Source: Roseovarius dicentrarchi (GTDB taxonomy: Bacteria > Pseudomonadota > Alphaproteobacteria > Rhodobacterales > Rhodobacteraceae). From it: a stretch of 64,000 nucleotides of DNA. The translations under genes and the position numbers were made by a program. Numbering within the stretch: position 1 is the first letter of the stretch; each line of letters opens with the position of its first letter. Location: contig NZ_QNQP01000005.1 in NCBI RefSeq assembly GCF_003316635.1, positions 163,555-227,554 of the forward strand. Reading direction: 5' to 3'. This document shows, piece by piece, positions 17,284-24,245 of this stretch. The notes beneath the pieces were generated by a model. The model was not told the origin of the DNA and searched no databases. It was given only the letters and a program-made list of their open reading frames with translations.

Positions 17284-18066
17284 ATGACGACCCTTAGAAA
17301 AACCTTCCTCGCGCTGACCGCAGGCGCCGCGATGCTGCTTCAGCCAGCCGCGTTCACAACAGCGGCCAACGCGCAAGAGGCCAGCGCGACCCTGCATCTG
17401 GACGGGCTGTCCAGAACACCGACCGAGGCGGCGAACAACGCGCTGTTCGATCCCAATGATGCGGTCCTGCTGCTGCTGGATCACCAGACGGGCCTGTTCC
17501 AGACCGTCAACGACATCAGCATCGAAGAGCTGCGCCGCAACACCGTGGCCCTGGCCAAGATCGCCGAGCAGGCAAACATCCCGATCATCTACACCGCGTC
17601 CGAGCCTGACGGCTCCAACGGGCCGATCATGGACGAGCTGCCCGCAGCGATGCCCAGCGCGCAATATGTCGCGCGCAAAGGCGAGGTCAGCTCGTGGGAC
17701 AACGCCGATTTTGTTGCCGCTGTCGAGGCGACAGGCCGCAAGACGCTGGTCATCGCCGGCGTCTGGACCAGCGTTTGCGTCGCGTTCCCCGCGCTTCAGG
17801 CCAATGCCGAAGGTTATGACGTATTCGTCGTGATGGATGCCTCGGGCGACGTGAGCAAAATGGCGTCTGACGCGGCAATGACCCGCATGGCCGCCCAAGG
17901 CATCGTGCCGGTCACCACAAACACCATCCTCAGCGAAACGCACCGCACCTGGAACCGCCCCGACGCCGCCGAGTGGGGCAAGCTCTATGGCGAAGTGTCG
18001 CCCGGCTACCACGCCGTCACCGAAAGCTTCAACCGCGCACAGGAAGCGGCCAAATCGGCTGAATAA
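17284..18066 (+). CDS. Exported YcaC-like isochorismatase-family hydrolase
   Basis: 260 residues. A Sec signal peptide (MTTLRKTFLALTAGAAMLL, cleavage near ANAQEA) is followed by a cysteine hydrolase domain with the family triad: Asp in VLLLLDHQTGLF, Lys in YVARKGEVSSWDN and nucleophile Cys in VWTSVCVAFPAL. The segment VMDASGDVSKMASDAAMTRM and the C-terminal half resemble YcaC. YcaC-like proteins are cytosolic hydrolases of unknown natural substrate, so export to the periplasm is unusual. Start chosen at 17284 because of the AAGGAG site and the signal peptide; an upstream in-frame extension adds no conserved sequence. It is followed after 79 bp by an exported amidohydrolase. Confidence 0.87.
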   Translation: MTTLRKTFLALTAGAAMLLQPAAFTTAANAQEASATLHLDGLSRTPTEAANNALFDPNDAVLLLLDHQTGLFQTVNDISIEELRRNTVALAKIAEQANIPIIYTASEPDGSNGPIMDELPAAMPSAQYVARKGEVSSWDNADFVAAVEATGRKTLVIAGVWTSVCVAFPALQANAEGYDVFVVMDASGDVSKMASDAAMTRMAAQGIVPVTTNTILSETHRTWNRPDAAEWGKLYGEVSPGYHAVTESFNRAQEAAKSAE

Positions 18067-18092
18067 GCCCCGGCAGCTATCTGCATGACGAA

Positions 18093-18119
18093 GGTGGTCG
18101 CGCATTCGGCGCGGCCACC
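18093..18119 (+). terminator. Intercistronic hairpin
   Basis: GGTGGTCGCGC and GCGCGGCCACC pair with one T/G position around a 5-nt loop. There is no T-run after it (AAACACC), so it is more likely an RNA-stability or attenuation element than a full terminator. Confidence 0.4.
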
Positions 18120-18145
18120 AAACACCCCCGGAACAGGAGGATACG

Positions 18146-19963
18146 ATGCTGAATTTCAAGAATACCGCCCTGCGCAGCGTGGCCCTGAGCGCCCTGATCG
18201 CCAGCGCGCCTGCCCTGGCGCAGGACCAGCAGGCTGCCGACCTGATCGTGATGAACGCAGGCACAGTCTTTACCGGCGGCGCCGCGCAATCGGGTGTCAC
18301 CGCCTTTGCCGTGCGCGATGGAACATTCGCGCACATCGGCAGCGACGCCGATATCGAGGCGTATCGCGGCGATGATACCCAAGTTATCGACGCGGCTGGC
18401 CGCACGGTCATTCCCGGCCTGAACGATTCGCATTCCCACCAGATCCGCGGCGGTCGGTTCTACAATCTGGAAACGCGCTGGGACGGTATCCCGACGCTGG
18501 CCGCCGCGCTGGACCTGATCCGCACCGAAGCTGCCCGCGTGCCGGACGGCGAATGGGTCCGCGTGATCGGCGGCTGGTCCCCCTACCAGTTCGAGGAAAA
18601 CCGCATGCCCACCGTCGAGGAGCTGAACGAGGCCGCCCCCGATACGCCGGTTTTTGTCCTGTTCCTTTATAGCCAAGGCTTCCTCAATCAGGCCGGTGTC
18701 GAGGCGCTGGGGTACACGCCCGAGACCGCGACGGCCGACGGCAGCCGCATCGAATTTCTGGACGGCGGCGGCGCGATCCTGCACGCCGAGCCGAACCCCT
18801 CGATCCTTTACAAGACCATCGGCGCGCTGCCGCAGCTGTCCGAAGAGGATATGGTCAACTCGACCAAGCAGTATTACCGCGAGTTGAACCGTCTTGGCCT
18901 GACATCGTCGGTCGATGCCGGGGGCGGCGGGCATGTCTTCCCCGAGAATTACACCGGCTCGAAAAACATCGCCACCAATGACGGGCTGCCCCTGCGGATG
19001 AACTACTATCTGTTCGCGCAGCAGGGCGGCAAGGAGGCCGAGGATTTCGCCGAATGGATCGCAAATAACGAGGTTGGCGTGAACGAAGACGTGCATCTGG
19101 AGCATGGCTACGAGCTGGACGGCGCGGGCGAATTTCTGGTCCACAGCGTCGGCGATTGGGAAAACTTCATGGCCCCCGCCCCCGATCTGGCCGAGCGCGA
19201 GGCGAACGGTCAGGATCCGCGCGGCGACCTGCACGAGGTCACGACGATGCTGGTCGAGGCCGGCTGGCCCCTGCGCCAGCACGCGACCTATGGCGACAGC
19301 ATCGCGCTGATCATGGACGTGTTCGAGCAGGTGGCCGAGGAGCAGGGCAAATTCGCCCCCCGCTGGGCCATTGACCACGCCGAAACCGTCCGCGAGACCG
19401 AGCTGGAGCGCATCAAGGCGCTGGGCGGCGGCATCGCCATTCAGGACCGCATGGCCTTTGCCGGGGAATACTTCGTCGACCGCTACGGCGCCGACGCGGC
19501 CAAGGCTGCGCCCCCCGTGCGCCAAATGCTGGATATGGGCATCCCCGTCGGCGCCGGCACGGACGGCACCCGCGTCAGCAGCTACAACCCCTGGCCATCT
19601 CTCTACTGGCTGGTCACGGGCAAGACTGTTGGCGGTCTGCAACTTTGGGATGATGCCAACAAGCTGACCCGCGAGGAGGCGCTGAGCCTCTTCACCTCGG
19701 GCAGCGCGTGGTTCTCGCAGGAAGAGGACGTGAAGGGCAAGATCGCGGAAGGCATGTATGCCGATTTCGCGATCCTGTCGGGCGATTATTTCACCATCCC
19801 CGAGGAGGATATCCTGTCGCTTGAATCCGTGCTGACCGTGACAGGCGGCAATGTCGTTTATGCGGCGGACAGCTTTGCCGATCACGCGCCCGAGGCGCTG
19901 CCCGCTGTCAGCCCCGACTGGTCGCCGGTGGTGAGCTATCAGGACGCACTGGCCGCCCGCTAG
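18146..19963 (+). CDS. Exported YtcJ-like metal-dependent amidohydrolase
   Basis: 605 residues with a signal peptide (TALRSVALSALIASAPALAQ). The amidohydrolase-3 (YtcJ-like) fold is seen from an N-terminal beta-sandwich strand (DLIVMNAGTVFTGG), metal-binding HSH in IPGLNDSHSHQIRGG, HLEHGYELDG, a His in WAIDHAETVRE, and the catalytic Asp region GAGTDGTRVSSYNP. A small C-terminal composite domain carries YADFAILSGDYFTIPE. The reaction is hydrolysis of an amide or related bond, substrate unknown. It follows an exported isochorismatase-type hydrolase; together they could process a nitrogenous compound outside the cytoplasm. A GGAGG ribosome site precedes the ATG. Confidence 0.88.
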   Translation: MLNFKNTALRSVALSALIASAPALAQDQQAADLIVMNAGTVFTGGAAQSGVTAFAVRDGTFAHIGSDADIEAYRGDDTQVIDAAGRTVIPGLNDSHSHQIRGGRFYNLETRWDGIPTLAAALDLIRTEAARVPDGEWVRVIGGWSPYQFEENRMPTVEELNEAAPDTPVFVLFLYSQGFLNQAGVEALGYTPETATADGSRIEFLDGGGAILHAEPNPSILYKTIGALPQLSEEDMVNSTKQYYRELNRLGLTSSVDAGGGGHVFPENYTGSKNIATNDGLPLRMNYYLFAQQGGKEAEDFAEWIANNEVGVNEDVHLEHGYELDGAGEFLVHSVGDWENFMAPAPDLAEREANGQDPRGDLHEVTTMLVEAGWPLRQHATYGDSIALIMDVFEQVAEEQGKFAPRWAIDHAETVRETELERIKALGGGIAIQDRMAFAGEYFVDRYGADAAKAAPPVRQMLDMGIPVGAGTDGTRVSSYNPWPSLYWLVTGKTVGGLQLWDDANKLTREEALSLFTSGSAWFSQEEDVKGKIAEGMYADFAILSGDYFTIPEEDILSLESVLTVTGGNVVYAADSFADHAPEALPAVSPDWSPVVSYQDALAAR

Positions 19964-19975
19964 GTCAAGCAACAT

Positions 19976-20001
19976 CCGCCGCGCCGATTACGGCGCGGCG
20001 G
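19976..20001 (+). terminator. Perfect 11-bp hairpin between amidohydrolase and VOC gene
   Basis: CCGCCGCGCCG and CGGCGCGGCGG flank an ATTA loop. No T-run follows. Similar elements at 18093-18119 and 21683-21705 lie within the same gene run. Confidence 0.5.
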
Positions 20002-20044
20002 CCCCCATCCAATGCCGAAACCGGCCCAGGTAGGAGAATACATC

Positions 20045-20974
20045 ATGGCAACGTCCAATTCCGGCGCGATTCCCGGCCTTCATCACGTCACGGCCATTTC
20101 CGGCCCGCCGCAATCCAACCTCGATTTCTGGGTCGGCATGCTGGGCCAGCGTCTGGTCAAGCGCACGGTGAATTTCGACGATCCGGGCACCTATCACCTC
20201 TATTACGGTGACGCGGATGCGGCGCCCGGTTCGATCATGACGTTCTTTCCGTTTGTCGATGCAGGGCCGGGACGCGCGGGCGCCGGGATGGCATCGGCCG
20301 TTGCCTACGCGGTGCCGGATCTGGACGCGCGCATGATGGCGCTGGCCGAAGCCGCCGTCGATTTCGAAGGCCCGTTCGAACGGTTCGGCGAGCGCGCCAT
20401 CGCGCTGCGCGATCCCGATGGCTTGCGCATCGAGTTGATCGAGGGCGGCGCGCGCGACGAGGGGTTCCATTCGGTCACGCTGTGGCTAAGCGACCCGGCC
20501 CCAACCGCCAGCGTGCTTGAGGCGATGGGATATGCCCGCGAGGCGAGCGAGGACACCGCAACCGGCGGCACCGGCGGGACGGAGACGCGGCTGCGCTATC
20601 GCTCCAACGATCCCGAGCGTGGCTCGGCCGTGGATCTGATGACCTCGGACGCGCCCTCGATCGGGCGGCCCGGTGCCGGGACCATTCACCACGTCGCATT
20701 CCGTGCGCGGGACGCGGGCGAACAGCTGGAGTGGCGCAAGCGGCTGGCCGCCATCGGCATGCAGGTGACGCCAGTGATCGACCGGCAGTATTTCGACGCG
20801 ATCTACTTCCACACCCCCGGCGGCATCCTGTTCGAGATCGCGACCGATCCACCGGGCTTTGCGGTGGACGAGGATCCGGCGCATCTGGGCGAGGCGCTGA
20901 AACTGCCCGAGAAATACGAGGCGCACCGAACCCGTATCGAGCAGGTATTGCCGCAGATCCGGGTGCCGTCATGA
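20045..20974 (+). CDS. VOC-superfamily ring-cleaving dioxygenase (MhqO/LinE-like)
   Basis: 309 residues from the ATG at 20045 after a TAGGAGA site; a start at 20012 would add 11 residues without conservation. Two glyoxalase/VOC modules are present: the first begins GLHHVTAISGPPQSNLDFW, the second TIHHVAFRARDAGEQLEW. The expected 2-His-1-Glu iron ligands are visible as His in GLHH, His in TIHH and Glu in GGILFEIATD. Relatives include hydroquinone/catechol extradiol dioxygenases and MhqO. The stop overlaps the next gene start (ATGA), a serine hydrolase, the same pairing as MhqO/MhqD-type quinone-stress genes. Cytosolic degradation of hydroquinone-like compounds is the likely role. Confidence 0.85.
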   Translation: MATSNSGAIPGLHHVTAISGPPQSNLDFWVGMLGQRLVKRTVNFDDPGTYHLYYGDADAAPGSIMTFFPFVDAGPGRAGAGMASAVAYAVPDLDARMMALAEAAVDFEGPFERFGERAIALRDPDGLRIELIEGGARDEGFHSVTLWLSDPAPTASVLEAMGYAREASEDTATGGTGGTETRLRYRSNDPERGSAVDLMTSDAPSIGRPGAGTIHHVAFRARDAGEQLEWRKRLAAIGMQVTPVIDRQYFDAIYFHTPGGILFEIATDPPGFAVDEDPAHLGEALKLPEKYEAHRTRIEQVLPQIRVPS

Positions 20975-21675
20975 GCGCCGGGATCGCACCGCGCACCGGC
21001 GGCAATGGTCCGCATGCCAGGCAGCGGCTGGCCATCGCCGGCGCCCCGCTCAGCCGCGCGCGGCTGGCTGTCATCATGCTGCACGGGCGCGGCGGCGCGC
21101 CCGAGGACATGATCGGCCTGGCCGAGCATCTGGCCCTGCCGGACCTCGCGGTGCTGGCACCGCAGGCGGCGGGCCGTTCGTGGTGGCCGGATTCGTTCCT
21201 CGCCCCGCTCAGCGCGAACGAGCCGGGGCTGGGCAGCGGGCTGAGCGTCGTCGAGGCGTTGTTGGGCGATCTGGCATCCGAAGGTTTCGGCCCCGAACGG
21301 ACCGTGCTGGCCGGCTTCAGCCAGGGCGCGTGCCTGGCCGTCGAGGCGGCGGCGCGGTTTGCGCGGCCCTTCCGCGCCGTCGCCGCCCTGTCGGGCGGGC
21401 TGGTCGGCACCGCCGAGGCCAGCGGCGCGCCGCAGGATGATCTGTACGGGCGCCCTGCCAAACGGTTCGACTATGACGGCCGGCTGGACGGCGTGCCGGT
21501 GCTGCTGGGCTGCCACGAGCGTGACCCGCACATCCCGCTGGCGCGCGTGCGCGAAAGCGACCGGGTGCTGGGCGCGATGGGCGCGGCGGTTGACACGGTT
21601 GTCATTCCCGGCGCCGGTCATGGTATCATCGCCGAAGAGGCCGCGTGGCTGCGCAAGCATCTGAACGCCGCATGA
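20971..21675 (+). CDS. MhqD-like phospholipase/carboxylesterase-family serine hydrolase
   Basis: 234 residues, alpha/beta hydrolase fold. The oxyanion region VIMLHGRGGAPEDM, nucleophile elbow GFSQGACLAV, an Asp in GCHERDPHIP and a His in GAGHGI form the expected triad. The length fits the carboxylesterase type-II family. The start codon overlaps the dioxygenase stop, giving translational coupling. Homologues in MhqD-type clusters are associated with electrophile and quinone resistance; the exact ester substrate is unknown. Confidence 0.87.
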   Translation: MSAGIAPRTGGNGPHARQRLAIAGAPLSRARLAVIMLHGRGGAPEDMIGLAEHLALPDLAVLAPQAAGRSWWPDSFLAPLSANEPGLGSGLSVVEALLGDLASEGFGPERTVLAGFSQGACLAVEAAARFARPFRAVAALSGGLVGTAEASGAPQDDLYGRPAKRFDYDGRLDGVPVLLGCHERDPHIPLARVRESDRVLGAMGAAVDTVVIPGAGHGIIAEEAAWLRKHLNAA

Positions 21676-21682
21676 CAAAAGC

Positions 21683-21705
21683 GGCGGCGCGCGCCGCGCG
21701 CCGCC
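21683..21705 (+). terminator. Perfect 10-bp GC hairpin after esterase
   Basis: GGCGGCGCGC and GCGCGCCGCC pair around a 3-nt GCC loop, directly after the stop codon and followed by AAATCAACG. It could terminate or protect the upstream transcript. Confidence 0.5.
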
Positions 21706-21763
21706 AAATCAACGGACCTGCGGACATCCGCATGTCCCGCACCAACCAGAGAGGACAAACACC

Positions 21764-22741
21764 ATGAGCTGGAGCCCCTGCCCCGATCCCATCCCCGGTG
21801 ACCGCGCCACCGTGGACGCCATCGAAACCCTGATCGTGCCCCGCGCCGTCGACCTTGGCGAAATGGAAGTGCGCCGCGCGCTGCCATCCAAGAAACGCCA
21901 GATGGTCGGTCCGTTCATTTTCTTCGACCAGATGGGACCGGCCGAATTCCTGACGAATGAAGGGATCGACGTGCGGCCCCATCCGCATATCAACCTTGCC
22001 ACGCTGACCTATCTTTTCGAGGGGCAAATTCATCACCGCGATTCCCTCGGCACCGATATGGCGATCGAGCCGGGCGCGGTGAACTGGATGAAGGCGGGCA
22101 AGGGCATTGTCCATTCCGAACGCACCGCGCCGGAACGGCTGAAAACCGGCCAGCGCCTGTTCGGCCTGCAAACCTGGATGGCCCTGCCCGAGAATGAGGA
22201 GGAATCCGATGCCGAATTCATGCATCACGGCAAGACGGATCTGCCCACTGTCGAGGCCGAGGGCCTGACCGCCCGGCTGATCGCAGGCTCGGCCTTTGGC
22301 GCCTCCTCACCGCTCAGGACCGCGTCCGATACGCTTTATGCCGATGTTACACTGGCCCCCGGCGCCCGCGCGCCGATTGCCGCAAACACCGAAGAACGCG
22401 CGATTTACACCATCAAGGGAAATATCGACGTGGCCGGCGACACGTTCAAACCCGGCGAGCTGCTGGTGCTGCGACCGGGGGACGAAATCACCGTCAAGGC
22501 GCTGTCCGATGGCACCGGCGATCACGCCCGTTTCATGCTGTTCGGCGGCGCGCCGATGGAGGGGCCGCGCTATATCTGGTGGAACTTCGTGTCGTCGCGC
22601 CCCGAGCGCATCGAGCAGGCCAAGGAAGAATGGGCGCGCGGCCAGTTCGAAACCGTGCCGGGCGACGAGGCGGATTTCATCCCCCTCCCCGAGGATCAGC
22701 GCGAGGTCATGCGCGCCGAGGGCGGGGTTCATTACCCGTGA
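21764..22741 (+). CDS. Pirin family protein
   Basis: 325 residues of bicupin fold. The N-terminal cupin shows the pirin metal-site motif HPHIN (with RPHPHINLATLTYLFEG), a second His in IHHRDSLG and the HSE of KGIVHSERT; the C-terminal cupin spans about residues 180-290. Bacterial pirins can act as quercetinases or as redox-sensing regulatory partners, and their genes often accompany quinone-related enzymes. Here it stands 88 bp after the esterase and 60 bp before a cytochrome b561, in a run of detoxification-like genes. Likely cytosolic. Confidence 0.9.
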   Translation: MSWSPCPDPIPGDRATVDAIETLIVPRAVDLGEMEVRRALPSKKRQMVGPFIFFDQMGPAEFLTNEGIDVRPHPHINLATLTYLFEGQIHHRDSLGTDMAIEPGAVNWMKAGKGIVHSERTAPERLKTGQRLFGLQTWMALPENEEESDAEFMHHGKTDLPTVEAEGLTARLIAGSAFGASSPLRTASDTLYADVTLAPGARAPIAANTEERAIYTIKGNIDVAGDTFKPGELLVLRPGDEITVKALSDGTGDHARFMLFGGAPMEGPRYIWWNFVSSRPERIEQAKEEWARGQFETVPGDEADFIPLPEDQREVMRAEGGVHYP

Positions 22742-22801
22742 CACCGCGCCATGCCCCACGACCTTTTGCAACCAACGCATAACCCGGAAGGAGTATCCCT
22801 T

Positions 22802-23341
22802 ATGACCATAACAGACACCCCGGACCGGTACGGGACGCTCAGCCGCATCTTGCACTGGGGCATGGCAATTCTATTTGCCGCGCAATTCCTGTCTGCCGCG
22901 CTGCATTGGGCGCTGCCGCGCGATCATCCCGTGCGCGATTTCTTCTGGAGCTATCATTACGCTCTGGGAACCACGCTGTTCCTGCTGGTGCTGATACGGG
23001 GGGTCTGGGGGCTGGCCAATATCCGGCGGCGGCGGCCGGTGCATTCCGGCCTGATCGGGCGCGCCGCCGCCGCGGGGCATCTGGCGATGTATGTCTTGAT
23101 GGTGGTGGTGCCTACCGTCCGGCTGGTCGCGGCCTCGGGCGACAAGCGCGGATTCAGCTATCTGGGCCTTCAGATATTTCCGCCGCGCGAGGCCGACGTT
23201 GCGTGGCTGAAATCCGTCGCCGAATGGCACGGCGAAATGGGCTGGATCCTGGCGCTGCTGGTGCTGGGGCATATCGCCATGGCAATCGGCTGGCACCACC
23301 TGATCAAACGCGACGAAACCCTGCGCAGGATGGCAGGGTAG
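22802..23341 (+). CDS. Cytochrome b561
   Basis: 179 residues with four hydrophobic helices. The start at 22802 is chosen for the GGAAGGAG site; a start at 22751 would add a hydrophilic 17-residue leader. Haem-ligand histidines are visible in ILHWGMAILFAAQF (helix 1), SYHYALGTTLFLL (helix 2), AAGHLAMYVLMVVV (helix 3) and EWHGEMGWILALLVLGHIAM (helix 4). Prokaryotic b561 proteins are inner-membrane dihaem b proteins that exchange electrons with quinones or superoxide. The context next to pirin and quinone-type enzymes fits membrane quinone redox control. Confidence 0.9.
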   Translation: MTITDTPDRYGTLSRILHWGMAILFAAQFLSAALHWALPRDHPVRDFFWSYHYALGTTLFLLVLIRGVWGLANIRRRRPVHSGLIGRAAAAGHLAMYVLMVVVPTVRLVAASGDKRGFSYLGLQIFPPREADVAWLKSVAEWHGEMGWILALLVLGHIAMAIGWHHLIKRDETLRRMAG

Positions 23342-23418
23342 CGTCGCTGGAACGGGCGCGGCGTCGGCAACGTTAGTGTGCAACTATACAGCGCGGCAAC
23401 CTCAAAGGATCTGAACCA

Positions 23419-24180
23419 ATGGCCGAAGAGATCATCGAAATAAGCGACACGTTCTGGAATATCAGGGGCGATTTGCGGCTTAAGGGCATCCTGAATGTCG
23501 GCACCCAATGTTCGCTGGTCCGGCTGGACAACGGGAGGTTTGCCTTTCTCGGCAGCTACACGTTGACAGGCGACATTCGCGAGCGTGTCATGGCGCTGAC
23601 CGATCAGGGCCGCGCGGTCGAGGCGGTGCTGAATGTGCATCCCTTCCACACGCTGCATTGCGCGCAGATGGCGCAGGATTTCCCGTCAGCCACCTTCTAT
23701 GGATCATCCCGCCACGCCGAAGTCGTGCCAGAGGTGGCATGGGCAACAGACAGGGTAGAAAGCGACGCCGTCGCCGCGCGCTATCCCGAGCTGGCCTTTT
23801 CCATGCCGGACGGCATCGACTACATCAGCGATAACGAGGATATCCACGCCGGATCGCTGCTGGTCTATCACCCCGCCAGCGGGGCGCTGCATGTGGATGA
23901 TACGTTCAACGTGCTGCCGCTGCCCGAGATCGTGCGCGATGTCCTGCCCGTGCCGCAGATCGCGCTTCACCCGACGCTGAAGGATGCGCTGCACGACACG
24001 CCCGATGCCGGCGCGCGGTTCTGCGACTGGGCCGAGCGGATTGCAACCGACTGGTCGGGCACACGGGCGCTGTGCGCCGCGCATTCGGCGCTGATGCGGT
24101 TCGACGAGGGCGAATTTTCCAGCGCCCTGCGCGCGGCGATAGCCAAGGCGCGGCCAAAACTGACCGCGGCGCAAGGATGA
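23419..24180 (+). CDS. Metallo-beta-lactamase-fold-like protein, atypical metal motif
   Basis: 253 residues with no signal peptide, preceded by AAAGGA. The order of features resembles a shortened metallo-hydrolase fold: an N-terminal strand pair (ISDTFWNIRGDLRL), a His cluster VHPFHTLHCAQ where the canonical HxHxDH would lie but without its Asp, HVDDTFNV as a possible metal Asp, and a late His in CAAHSALM. Its family and reaction are not certain. It is the last gene of the detoxification-like run and ends in a short tandem repeat before a convergent hairpin. Confidence 0.6.
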   Translation: MAEEIIEISDTFWNIRGDLRLKGILNVGTQCSLVRLDNGRFAFLGSYTLTGDIRERVMALTDQGRAVEAVLNVHPFHTLHCAQMAQDFPSATFYGSSRHAEVVPEVAWATDRVESDAVAARYPELAFSMPDGIDYISDNEDIHAGSLLVYHPASGALHVDDTFNVLPLPEIVRDVLPVPQIALHPTLKDALHDTPDAGARFCDWAERIATDWSGTRALCAAHSALMRFDEGEFSSALRAAIAKARPKLTAAQG

Positions 24181-24199
24181 CTGCGGCGCAAGAGTGACT

Positions 24200-24227
24200 G
24201 CGCGCCCTGCATCGCAGCAGGGCGCGC
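24200..24227. terminator. Convergent hairpin between MBL-like gene and pentahaem cytochrome
   Basis: GCGCGCCCTGC and GCAGGGCGCGC pair perfectly over 11 bp with a 6-nt loop, between two convergent genes. There is no strong T-run on either side. Confidence 0.6.
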
Positions 24228-24245
24228 GGCGCGGAACAGGGGCGT

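Noticed and set aside
18077..19975. Long open frame on the minus strand across the amidohydrolase
   Set aside because: Antisense shadow with His/Arg/Gly-rich low-information sequence; the plus-strand protein has clear motifs, a signal peptide and a ribosome site.
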